Below, piece after piece: positions 48,321 to 58,956 of a stretch of 64,000 nt of DNA. The notes under the pieces were generated by a model. The model was not told where the DNA came from. It did not search any database and saw nothing but the letters and a program-made list of their open reading frames with translations. A program made the position numbers and the translations under genes. Origin of the DNA: Spisula solida (lineage: Eukaryota; Mollusca; Bivalvia; Venerida; Mactridae); the NCBI GenBank assembly GCA_947247005.1, contig OX365952.1:5292501-5356500 (forward strand). The letters run 5' to 3'. How positions within the stretch are numbered: position 1 is the stretch's first letter; the number at the start of each line of letters is the position of its first letter.

Positions 48321-48917
48321 AGGTAATCAAGAGTGTAATAAAGCTGACTCTCGGGTAATCATTGATCTTTATTATGCCAATAAAACTGACATTGTTAAAA
48401 ATAATTTGCAAATAGGTTTTCGTATCTTGGACTGGTTTAACGAGACGGCCAATGTAAATCTAGTTAATCTAAAACTAATTTAAGTTTGATATACAGTATT
48501 CCTTCTATCCTCTTTTAGATTCGGACGTGACGTAAGTTAAAACATCAATGTATTGTTTTAGTATGCATGGACACACAATCTGTCAAACAGTTTTGTTAAT
48601 TTATACTAAGAGTTATGTAAGTTAATAATCCAATCAAAATATGTCTATGTACGTTTATGTAAATGCAACACCAGTGCCATGGGCGTTGTTCAGTCCCAAA
48701 ATATTTTAAAAATAATGTGTGGGCGCTATATAAGTCTTTATTTTAAAACTTTTACACCCAAAAATATTCAAAATTGTTTTTAAGACCAATCAACGCTCCT
48801 GATACTTTTGGCTTGCCATATCAAAATACATTAGGCGTCTGAGTTGTGTCCGAAAGACGTTTCATACTTAATTTAGTTGTATGTACTGTCATTGATGCTT
48901 ATACTATATGTGTTATA
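48321..48917. other. Last part of unit 2
   Basis: Pairs with 21,920-22,910, with a shortened GGGCGTTG..CAACGCTCC element at about 48,685-48,800. No gene. Confidence 0.45.
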
Positions 48918-48919
48918 TA

Positions 48920-50060
48920 CAGGGTGTCCCAAAATACATGTCCGCTTGTTGACGATTTATCATATCTTAATGACTCGCTGTACATACTTGATTTATAGGA
49001 TGAATAAAAGAACATTATAAGAAATGTCGATTTTATGAAACAATTATATAATTATATACATACATTATCTATAATACGTGTTCAAAATGTCAACCCCTAT
49101 TTTGCACAACTAGCTCAAGATGTCGTCGGAAGTTTCTAATGACGTTAGCACATGTGTCTGGTTTAATTTTCCTGATTTCCTTACGAATTGACATTTTTAG
49201 TTCCTCTGTTGATTTTGGTTTGGGATTATAAACACTGTCCTTCAAATAACCACAAAGGAAAAAATCTAAAGGATTTAGGTCTGGAGAATGAGGCGGTCAT
49301 TCGTTCTTGGTCTTCAAAGAAATGATATTGTCTCCAAATGTGTCATTCAACCATGAAAGCACCATGTTTGCTGTGTGGGGTGCAGCCGCATCCTGTTGGT
49401 ACCAAGAGCTACTAGTGTCCAATCCTCTCCTTATCAGTGCGGGGATCGCATAAGTTTCAGGTATCTTTCAGCTGTAACAGAACATGTCATCCTACCCTCT
49501 TCATCAAAGAGGGGACCAATTATTCTATCATCACTCAGTGCTGCCCAAACGGTCACCTCTTCACTGTGCAGCGGTACTTCATCGTGAAAGTCAGGTTTTG
49601 AAGACCCCCAATATCTAACATTTTGTTTATTCACATGTCCATTAATTGTGAAGTGAGCCTCGTCTGAAAACCAGATAGTGTTAATCACTTCGGCATTTTC
49701 ACGCATCCATTCTGCGAACTCGAGTCTTGATGAAATTTCATTATCGCGCAAATGCTGCATCATTGATATTTTGTGCGGGGTTAATTTTAAGGCATACCTC
49801 AGTATTCGTTGGACAGTTGATTTACTTGTGCAGTTGGAAATTTCACCCAGAACTTTTCTCACAGAGGTCCTTGGAAATTCTTCTAAAGCCTGATAGACTT
49901 TAGAAATATATTTATCGGAGCGCGCACTCCTCGGCCTCCCTGTGTTATCTTCTCTCCTATCATTAATAGTCCCGTTGTTTTCTCCATCCTAAAGTATTGT
50001 ACCTTGTATTCAATATTCTTTCGCTGGCATTGAACCCTTTTCTGTAACACATTTGCGAAC
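48920..50060 (-). pseudogene. Mariner/IS630-type transposase remnant
   Basis: Starts at a TA with a TIR-like CAGGGTGTCCCAAAATACAT. Minus-strand frames from about 50,000 to 49,090 give a GRPRSARSDKYISKV linker, an HTH-like part (STVQRILRYALKLTPHK), then WFSDEAHF with the first catalytic Asp, WYQQD with the second, and SPDLNPLDFF with the third. By my count 36 residues separate the second and third Asp. It is broken by a frameshift near 49,434 and by TGA where NEWPPHSPD would be expected, and the N-terminal end is lost. No matching right TIR was found by 50,400. It inserted where similarity of the two duplication units ends. Confidence 0.85.
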
Positions 50061-50589
50061 CAGTCATAGTAAAGCTATTGATACCGAGAAAACCAACCTT
50101 CATGATGAGAAACCTGACCCGAACATATGACTTCCACTACGAGAAAAATGAGAAACCTGCAGTGCATGGTGCAGTAGATAAAGTGAATGTACAATCCGCT
50201 GATGTCCCAAACATCACTAAATATTCCCGTCACATGTCAATACGTGTTCTTTACACATTACCTTACACCCGTCTGTGTATTTTAGGGTCTATAGTTCGAC
50301 GTCATCCCGGACAAAACTATAAATTGCGTACCTGTTATTCTACGAGTGTTTTACGCTTCTGACGTCGCAATTCTCGCACTTTGTTTTTGGTGTGGCTATT
50401 CAAACATGTATACGAGGGTCATTCAATAAATTCGTAGACTGTGTTAATCATTTTAACATCCGATGACAAAGAGAAAAACATACTACATCACGTTAAACTG
50501 CAACCTTTCGGACACAAGTGCTGAAAATATTGCGTGAACAACGCATTTTTAAAGAAAATATGGCTAAAATATAAATATGTAATAGATAC
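50061..50589. other. Unassigned stretch with a 94-codon plus frame
   Basis: GC is higher than nearby at 50,080-50,400 and a plus frame (50,078-50,362) is open, but no domain is recognised. At 50,412 there is a solitary TIR-like TACGAGGGTCATTCAATAAA. The frame may be a decayed mobile-element part. Confidence 0.3.
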
Positions 50590-50756
50590 AGTACTAGTTA
50601 TTCGTCAAAAGTGTCTTCTTACAAGGGTTATTGTACAGTTTTGTGAGGACAAAGAACATAATTGTCCGAGGCGAAGCCGAGGATAATTTGTTGTTTGTCC
50701 TCACAAAACTGTACAATAACCCTTGTAAGAAGACCCTTTGACGAATAACTAGTACT
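50590..50756. repeat. 167-bp hairpin with GCGAAGC loop
   Basis: Arms of about 68 nt (50,590-50,657 and 50,689-50,756) pair almost perfectly from AGTACTAGTTATTCG inward. The loop holds a second small stem around GGCGAAGCC (GCGAAGC at 50,671-50,677). Confidence 0.9.
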
Positions 50757-50765
50757 ATATCTGAC

Positions 50766-51910
50766 TTATACTCCGACAAAAACAAAACGATCACCAGAGT
50801 GACAATGAATATCAAAATCTATTCTGGCACAATTCAAGAACAGAAGATGTTTTGCATTTTAGAAAATATAATTCTAATGTTCAAAATAAGCTTGGCCGAA
50901 TGATCCTTAGGGATTTTCTAACTGTCCATTCATACAGTGCTGAGCATTTATTAGCATGTGAAAATTTACTGAGTAAACATCAAGTGTGCCCATATGTTAT
51001 TACACTCACCATATATAAGAATACACAGTCATCTATAGGTTTCCACGTTAGTGACTGGTGATACAGGCTTGATACACAAAGGTACATATCTGTGCATATT
51101 AGTTGTCTTTTATTTTGTATTTAAAAATAGACAGTCCATGAAAATATTTTCAAACAGGTTCATATAAAAAGTTTCTAATAGATTGCTAACTGTTTTGTGA
51201 ATGTTAAGACAATGCAATTGATTTATACTTGAAAAAACTGATTGTATTATGATATGATCCTTAACATAATGATATATTTTCTAGTTTAAACATACATTTT
51301 TCACATGGATTTATTTATTGATATAGTGTTGTATTGAAGTGATACTTAATGGCATCACCAATTCTCATGAAAAAAATGGAAAAGGGTTGATGTACTAGTA
51401 TATAATTCCGGTTTCGTGCAATTGATTGTCAATTTGCACAATACATGTTTCAAGCTTACAAATGGTTTGTAGTTCTGTTTCAATTGCTACCGATAATAAT
51501 ACTAAAATCATTCAATTTAGAGAAGTTTTACTCTGGGGATTGTAAAAAATAAGCCATTGTTGTATAGTTGTTTGGGTGTAGATAAATTGTGAGGATTGAA
51601 TTTTATGATATAGTTCAACCAAGACATTGAATATAATTTAACACCACAAACTTGATGTTTTTTACAGTAATGCAGCATATTAATCCATGCTGTGTGTTTA
51701 TACAATTTCCTAGCTCCAAGTTTTATGCTTTAGGCAATCAGTTACTATGTCGTTTATTTAACTGTGACAGATTTGTCAGTTTTCGTCTAATTGACCATTT
51801 ATGGCAATTATTTTATGAGTGAAACAGTTTTCTTATAGCTCACAAAAGTGTCCGCTTACGAAAATAATGTACACTTTTTGAATGGAATCAGTGGGCGTGT
51901 CGGAGTATAA
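50766..51910. mobile_element. Possible 1.15-kb TIR element
   Basis: TTATACTCCGACA at the left and TGTCGGAGTATAA at the right form a perfect 13-bp inverted pair 1.1 kb apart, just right of the hairpin. No target duplication is obvious. It holds an open plus frame ending at 51,061. Confidence 0.4.
50771..51061 (+). other. Open frame of unknown nature
   Basis: Open for about 90 codons up to TGA, without an early ATG. The translation has a helical, protein-like middle (ILRDFLTVHSYSAEHLLACE) that faintly resembles the FxxFL..S.E.L..C pattern of RGS-type helices. I consider this weak. It may be an exon or a captured fragment in the surrounding TIR element. Confidence 0.2.
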
Positions 51911-52822
51911 CACCATATAGTTGGGAGTCCATTAGGACAAAAGTCGCTTATTTTTCATGGTCCATGGCATTTTTTAGTAGAAGTGTTTCAATACCATATT
52001 TGAATTGCCCAATACCAGTTGTCTATGGTCTGGGTGGATGCCAAGCGCAAAACCCTCTGTGAAGGTCACAAAAGAGGTCAAAGGTCAACTAAGTGCATAT
52101 ATAGCATACGCCAACTTGAAATTGCGCCATATCTTGGTCAATTCTACAGGTAGAATGGTCAAAATAGTATCGAATTAAAGCTAATGAATTGATCCTTCAT
52201 TTGCAATGATTTTATGCAAATTATCACATTTGCATACTCATGAATATTAATGAGGATGTCAAAAATTGGTAAATTTTCGAAAAAAATCAACGTGTATGGT
52301 TGACAAATTAATACCATATCTTCCTTATTTCTATTATTTAAAGATCCAAATTGTACCAAAATCATGAGAAGACATAGAGCTTTCATTAAATGTATATTTT
52401 TATAGATAAATATAATTTAATTCCACCGAGAATACCCGCCATAGGTGGGTGGGGTAAATTGAAACCAGAACGTAAAAATCTCAATACATTTAGAATCAAT
52501 ATTAGACACTCATTAAACATATTCCTCATATCCAAATATGATTTATTTGTGGAATTTGATTTTGATTTACTTAAATATTATGCTAATTAACTCATTTGCA
52601 TATTTATGAATATTGATAAAATAATCTATTGTATGACTAATAGCGTAGAAATAAGGATCTATATCTGAGTGATAAACTTGCAGTGTCTTCTAATAATTAA
52701 ACAAAATGCAATACATATGTCTCATTACACTTTGTATATGTTTGTATAGAACTGTATTATATTCTTTTAATACACCTGTTACTATATATAGTAACAATTT
52801 TACGTTGACAAAATCTGTATTA
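51911..52822. other. AT-rich non-coding stretch
   Basis: Two diverged direct copies of ATTTGCATA-T-ATGAATATT occur near 52,228 and 52,592. Small frames here are chance. Confidence 0.4.
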
Positions 52823-53397
52823 TCGCCCCACCGGGGATATTATCATCAAAATGTTAAAAACTGATAATATCCCCCGGAATATTATCGATCACGTGATCAA
52901 TAATCGCCCTGCGATCGTGCGCACGCGCGACGTGACGTTATTTACGCGGAATTTACGTTAAATGTACGGCTTCTATTGTACATAGACGTCGAAAAGTACG
53001 CTTGGAAGCTAGGCCAAATAAATTAAGGAAAAACGGGACATCCATACTTCTTTTTTTAACTAAAAAGACAAAACATTTAATTGACCGTTTTCTTCGTTTA
53101 GTTCTATTTTGCCTCGGAATGAGAATTGCACCGTGCTATTTCTCGTTGTTTCGAATGTTCATTCGTATCAATTGACGAATGAAGACGTGTAACCTTTATT
53201 CTATACTGTTATGTAAGATATTGACATTGAGTGCTTTCATATATTTCCTTCGCTGAACATGTATATTAAACAGTTCAATAAATGGACGCGCTGTGGCATT
53301 GGATGATAATATCCCCGGCGCTTGATAATGGCACTCGGGGGTAGCGCCCTCGAGCCATTATCGTCGTGCCGGGGATATTATCATCCAATGCCACAGC
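52823..53397. repeat. Hairpin pair with CCGGGGATATTATC motif
   Basis: At 53,290-53,397 perfect 30-nt arms (GCTGTGGCATTGGATGATAA...) enclose an inner GATAATGGC/GCCATTATC stem. About 450 bp upstream, 52,831-52,876 forms a weaker hairpin from the same CCGGGGATATTATCATC motif. Between them is a CpG-rich GCGATCGTGCGCACGCGCGA run near 52,911. Confidence 0.7.
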
Positions 53398-53718
53398 ACG
53401 CCCAGTTATTAATCTTTAAGCAATCATCGACAAACCACAGTAGTTACTACCTTTATTACAAATCGGCAATTTCAGTCAAAGAAAACATATAGTGCCGTCA
53501 ACGTAAAGTGTCGCCTGGTATATTAACCACTCAAATAATAAGTTGGTATTTGTTTACAAACTACAAATGTACCGGGTATACGTATGTTCTTTTAGTTGCA
53601 TGCATAGAGTCATATTGGAGAAGAAGAAAACGCAGTTCTTAGCCAATTGCAGTTCATTTCTTTTGTACCCTGGATTATCCGTACTTTCATAATGTTTATA
53701 AAGCCTTAGTTAATCATT
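53398..53718. other. Unassigned non-coding stretch
   Basis: No gene or clear repeat seen. Confidence 0.4.
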
Positions 53719-54460
53719 GGCGTAGGAGAAGGGGGGGCCAGGGGGGGCAGCCCCCCCCCAATATTAGGACAGGGGGGGGCCAACATATCGTTTGCCCCCC
53801 CCCCCCCCCCCCCAATAATTTAGAAGATATTGATAATTTTCCGCTTAAAATAGTCTTGTAATAGGTAATTTGCCTTTTATCCTTTGTTAAAAGGTATAAA
53901 ATGGGAATTTTCGTGCTCGCTGCGCTCGCAAAATGATTTTAATCTATGTAATATGTTATCACCCGATCACGTAACTGTTGAATAGAACTACAAGGACTAC
54001 AGAAATACATTGTAAGATAAAGTTTGCACCAACTCCTATATTGCTTTTAAACTTTGTCCTTGCTATGTTAAATCCCCTTACCAACCCACTAGAATTCGGA
54101 CATCTGTTCAATAATTCGTAAAAATGTTTACAAAATAAGGACTTAATTTTGATTGATCTTACCAAAAAGTTATCTCAGAACGCACCAGTTTGGTCCAATG
54201 TTTTAAAAAAAATCCCGGGGAGCATGCCCCCGGACCCCCCTACTTACTATACTAGTTTATGATAGGGTTCAATTTTTTACCCGGTATTTTGACAAGCAAA
54301 CACCTTAGTAGATACACCTAACCTTAGTGAATATAAACACCAACTTTCGCCATAGCTTATTAACACTCAATGTGACACCCACATATCTAAAAAATATTTT
54401 TTTCGCCCCCCCCCTCCCAAATATTTGGCCCCCCCCCAATGTTGAAGACGCTCCTACGCC
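53719..54460. mobile_element. 742-bp TIR element with subterminal G/C tracts
   Basis: GGCGTAGGAG at the left and CTCCTACGCC at the right, each followed inward by G or C runs of 7 to 19. C runs near 53,798-53,813 and 54,406-54,437 are very long. The interior has no coding frame of note. Class not determined. Confidence 0.65.
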
Positions 54461-55911
54461 CATGTTAATACAGTTTGTTGCTATTTCAATCAGTAGCAAT
54501 GTGTAGTAAGCAATGATGAATAGGACGGTATTGAATGCACATATGAGTAATTACCTTTTTGAACGTTTCTATTGTGACTTAACATATCAGCTCATCAATA
54601 AAGACGCAAACGAGGTAGAAACAGTTGTCTGATGCGTCGACTTATATCTGGTCCTGATACAAGTAAACCCATGACACAACCATGCGAACAAGGTCATAGA
54701 CGTTGCTAAGAGGGAACGAGCTTGTTGTGATAGAAAGCTACCAGAATGTACAGAACACAACGAAAAGACGTGAAGTATGCCAAATGTCATCAAGAGATAC
54801 GAGGGTCATTTCTATGTGTTGGGTGTTTCAAGGAAAGGATGCCTTACTTACTCATCATTCGATTCTCTTCATTGATTCCGTTTTTCCTCAGGTCTTGACT
54901 CTACTGTTCTTTGCCTTGTGGTTTTTTAGTCTTGATCTTGGTATCTTAAAGCCACGAGGTATCAATTGAGACGCTTAAAGCCTATGTTCCACTGAGCATG
55001 TCTTTGTCTAGGAGATGAACTCCCGATGGAGATTTGGGAGGCATCACAAACAGGTTCCTCGTTGTCTACAGGAAGTATCCAGGAGGTCATCAGACAAGTT
55101 GTGACATCAGGAGGATTCATGATAATTCGAGGTGAATCGGGATACATTGCAAAAACACTCGATGTGTTCCAATATGCGTCAGTACCTCTTCCTCGGGGAT
55201 GTACTCCCGATGGATTTAAGAGCTTAGATGGCGTCTAGGATCCCATGTGTTTCAGGAAAGGTCTCCGGTGTCTCGGGTGAGCTTCGTGAACGTTTTAGGG
55301 AACCTTGGGACATTAGACAGCCATTGTGGAAACTTAACAGTTCATGAGTATCTTCATGATCTCTTAAATTTGCATATTCGCAACTTATTTTTTCTGTTGT
55401 ACTGTTTAGATTTTCCAAATTAGACGTAATCTATATAATGCTGATCAAAGAAGGTTCGCTATATTTGTCTATTAAGTGTATAATTTTGTCATCATGATGA
55501 ATGTCTAAGTCTTGTGTCTCTTTGGTGTTGATTTGTAGTAAAACCTACTAGCCAAAGAAGTGTATGAAGGATATTAAATAACTATCAGATGTCATGATAT
55601 AGATGTATATAGAATCACCATCCGGGACATTCAAATATTCAAGTCTGTATGATAGTTGTGCCCTCAAATAAACCCAAACTGTATACAGTACATTGTGGGG
55701 TTCCAATCTTTGACGGGGTGTGAAACTATTTTTCTGGAAAACATATGACCGTCTGTTGGATATTAGAAGAGACGTACATTCAGATGAGACAGACAGTTGT
55801 ACAAGCTAGTTGATGATTCCTGTTTGTTAACGCTCTATATATCAAGGCTTGAAATGCTTCCGCCAAGAAGTTAAAAAAAGAAGTTAAGTTACTAATATTC
55901 GAGGAATGCTT
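54461..55911. other. Unassigned, partly GC-richer stretch
   Basis: Around 54,960-55,330 base composition rises and frames of 60-70 codons are open on both strands; none contains a recognised domain or clear splice pair. A third TACGAGGGTCATT TIR-like word is at 54,798. It could hold an exon of an unknown gene, but I cannot support one. Confidence 0.3.
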
Positions 55912-56168
55912 TCAGTAGTTAAGCTGTTCAGCCATCCTGTGACATTTTAACTGATCATTTGGCTACCTAAGGAACCCTGCGTTCGAGTTTCCCTGAGGCT
56001 ACTATTTCTCTCCTGGTGGGTGTGCAGCCAATATCGATCTGCGGCGCCGAAGACTATCGAGCATGTACAGACACCGCCTCACAGGCACCGATTTACAGTG
56101 GAGGATGTGGGTAATTCTTGCTCAGAGAAATTGAGCATTAGTCCAGACGGGGATTGAACCCGGCAAAC
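55912..56168 (-). mobile_element. tRNA-derived SINE, minus strand, head truncated
   Basis: Reverse-complement copy of the 21,078 family: TTTCTCTGAGCAAGAATTAC after a B box GGGTTCAATCCCCG (minus), and GGGAAACTCGAACGCAGGG. The A-box end is missing past 56,168. Confidence 0.65.
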
Positions 56169-57984
56169 TACCAATCAGACACTTGTATACGGATACGAGT
56201 CAATGCATCCATAATGGATACAGATATCAAGACGTGACTAAGTATTAGCAATCGTCTACAAATGTCTACTAATTCTGCATACTGCTTGCATCGAACTGAG
56301 GTGTTTGTAAATTCACGTGCAAATATATCCACAATGTTCTCAATCAAACTTAACAGCGACATTGTAACTTGTCTTATTTGTACATATATACACATCTTTA
56401 GCACTTAAGGGGGTGTATGCACCTTGTGTTTAATGATCATACCTCCCACGGAAGGGCATGGGTATCCGCCGTTTCTCGATACTCTTTAGATGTTATACAT
56501 TTGTAACAGGAAAAGCATACGTTCACTATATATTCATTCTAATTTAAACACAACATGAATGAAAATATCAATCTGGTGCTGTATGGAAATATAATATTGT
56601 ATAACAGTGTTCATGCTTTAAAATGAACCGTTCCCAACCCATTTTTATGCTTTTACAATGGAACAAGTAATAGTATATGAACAATTTGCAATATCATTAT
56701 GATTATCATCATCTTTTTATATTGATATAGCATATTTGAACCTAATTTTATGTTTGTTCTTATTTATCACACCAAACTTGAATTTATGGTGTAGGTCTAC
56801 GTGTAGGTAGCTCATTCCTCATTAAATAAAAATTGACCTATTTTAAATGAATTGGTACATTCCAAAACCAATATAATAGTTGTTACTTGTAATCCCATTT
56901 AAATCAATGCAAACATATATTACTTATTTATATTGCTTTTAACGCTATTGTGTTACATTTGTAGTTTGGGTTCATTTGTCATTTTACCCCACCCACTTTA
57001 AGCGATGGTGTGCCCTTAAATGAATGAGAAGGTAAGTGACCAGTTAACATATCAATAGCTTAGTATCTCACCTTTAAATAAGAACCATTTAGGCTTTCAA
57101 ATAGCAAAAATGACGACATTATAACAAATATATTGTTCATACACGTCAGATTTTTATAAAAAATATTGCTAATTTTTAGTGTTCTCATCAATATTCATGC
57201 ATATACCAATACATAAATTTATAAAAAGTTAATTGTATTGATAGCCCAGTGCATTCGCTTCATTTTGATACCATTTGTATAAATTTTGACCGAAAACTGA
57301 CAGAGATATATTGATATTTTGAGCGCGATATATAAAAAATGCACTGATTTGACCTTTGACCTAATTCTGAGAAAACGAGGCAAAATCACGAATGGCATCC
57401 GGCCGTTTCAGATTACACACATATCAAAGATTACATATATCATGGATGCCACATTCTACTCTCCGATGCCATGGCCCGTCACATTTTCTCCATATGGACT
57501 CCCGACTAATACCGGTACCACCACACACCGCAATTTATGATCTGACGTCAGTGACGTTTTTGGCGTTTCGCTGATTCTCAAAGGGTAACCTGAAATGAAA
57601 TTATGTTATTAAAATAGAAATAAACATAAACATTCAAATTGTTTATGATTTAACATATCTTCCACAATATCTTATATAGTCTTAGTTAAGGATTAAGGCT
57701 TGGCATAATGGTTGTATATCAATATGAAAACACCTCGCACATTTCGACGGACGTTGCGTGAAACGTCACTACGTTTGCCTATCTGCACATCCCTGTATCG
57801 TTTTAAATACCATGCTGTGTTTCAGAAATTTGTTTTTGCCACTTAAACACAAGACCACTGCATGGTGTATGTTCTCCGTTTGCTCTCTGTAGCAGCATTT
57901 GTGTGTCTGCTTTGTTTTTCCAAGCCCCTTGACAATTCAATAGTCGTATGAATTTCCTTGCGTAAAGAAATAAACGTTTTGACG
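56169..57984. other. Unassigned non-coding stretch
   Basis: AT-rich except about 57,400-57,560, where a plus frame reading MDATFYSPMPWPVTFSPYG is followed shortly by a perfect TGACGTCA (57,543-57,550). No matching exon found, so no gene is called. Confidence 0.35.
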
Positions 57985-58326
57985 TTATAAATATATGTAT
58001 TTTTTTATAAATGAAGCGTCACTTGAGCGTCGATCACGAAGAATAGGAAGCAAATCAAACATTCGCACAGAAACGTCATTAACTTTAGGGGAACCATTCA
58101 TTATTAGATTGCCCTCAATATCAAGATAACCCGACATAATATAAAACAAATTATAGTCCCCAAAACAAATCATTCCTGGAATTACTCCGTTATTTGTGTC
58201 GTGAGTTTTTCTCTCGCATCGGAATACAATTGCTTGCCCGGTGCGAGGAATCACGAAATAATGCGTTAACGTAATGCCTTTGTCACCATTGCTGTGGAAA
58301 CTAATCTTAGTAGTGACAGTGATCTT
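57985..58326 (-). CDS. Candidate terminal exon of an unknown gene
   Basis: On the minus strand an acceptor-like AATTATTTAG is followed by an open frame of 113 codons (KITVTTTKISFHSNGD... to a TAA). The same block exists twice more at 31,630-31,956 and 30,470-30,664, both with a nonsense TAG, so only this copy is open over its length. The central part (THYFVIPRTGQAIVFRCE) alternates like beta strands; a lipocalin-like C-terminal barrel is conceivable, but I do not recognise a family. No upstream exon or donor was found within the next kilobase. Could be a real last exon, or a decayed copy that happens to lack a stop. Confidence 0.4.
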   Translation of the reverse strand, partial: KITVTTKISFHSNGDKGITLTHYFVIPRTGQAIVFRCERKTHDTNNGVIPGMICFGDYNLFYIMSGYLDIEGNLIMNGSPKVNDVSVRMFDLLPILRDRRSSDASFIKKYIYL

Positions 58327-58755
58327 CTAAATAATTCAAGAGTGGTGTTTTATAAATATATTTCGTTCATTAAGACGTTTATATATACATTGCTAGTACA
58401 TTACTAGGTATCTACCATGTTTTATCAACGCATGTAGTTGTCAATGCATATTAATATAGAATATGTGGAGATAATCACGCTATTGGTTGAAAGTGCCACT
58501 TATTGTCTACACATATAGATACACCATTGTATAGGCATTAATATAAAAAATATAAATGCATACATTTATATTTATTCCGAGACACAACACGGTTTGATAT
58601 TGCTATGAGCACTGCAGTTGTGAATAAAAAATATAAAGTCAATGACTTATCAGTTATCAGGACTTTCACATTAGTTTATAATGTTGTATATTATTATGTA
58701 GAAGACATTACATGGTTATTGCAAATGATAATAGCTTTCGTGACACACTGACATA
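57985..58755. repeat. Right-hand block of the segmental duplication
   Basis: Pairs with about 31,630-32,400 in the same orientation, extending the order seen in units 1 and 2. Both ends of the similarity are abrupt. Confidence 0.75.
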
Positions 58756-58956
58756 TTTCGTTTTAAACTTTCCTTGCAAACATGTAAGGCAATGAACGAG
58801 ATGTTGTGATTACTATAGAAACAACAACTAATATGTAAAATTTAAAAATGATGTACAAAATCATATGTGATGCAATCAAGAACATCGACAATGATAAAAT
58901 GCGTGATGAAATAGTATAACTTAATCGAAAGTAACGAATAGTATTTTTAAACAATA

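Larger units (their letters stand above)
34491..48917. repeat. Segmental duplication, unit 2 (pseudogene-bearing copy)
   Basis: Colinear with 1,930-22,920. It starts inside the SINE at the same base as unit 1 and ends at the TA where a mariner-like element is inserted. It carries elements absent in unit 1 (39,961, 43,507, 44,958, 46,908) and lacks the receptor's 3' three quarters. Confidence 0.85.

Noticed and set aside
55026..55238. 70-codon frame in the GC-richer stretch
   Set aside because: An equally long frame exists on the opposite strand, no domain is recognised and no splice pair is convincing.
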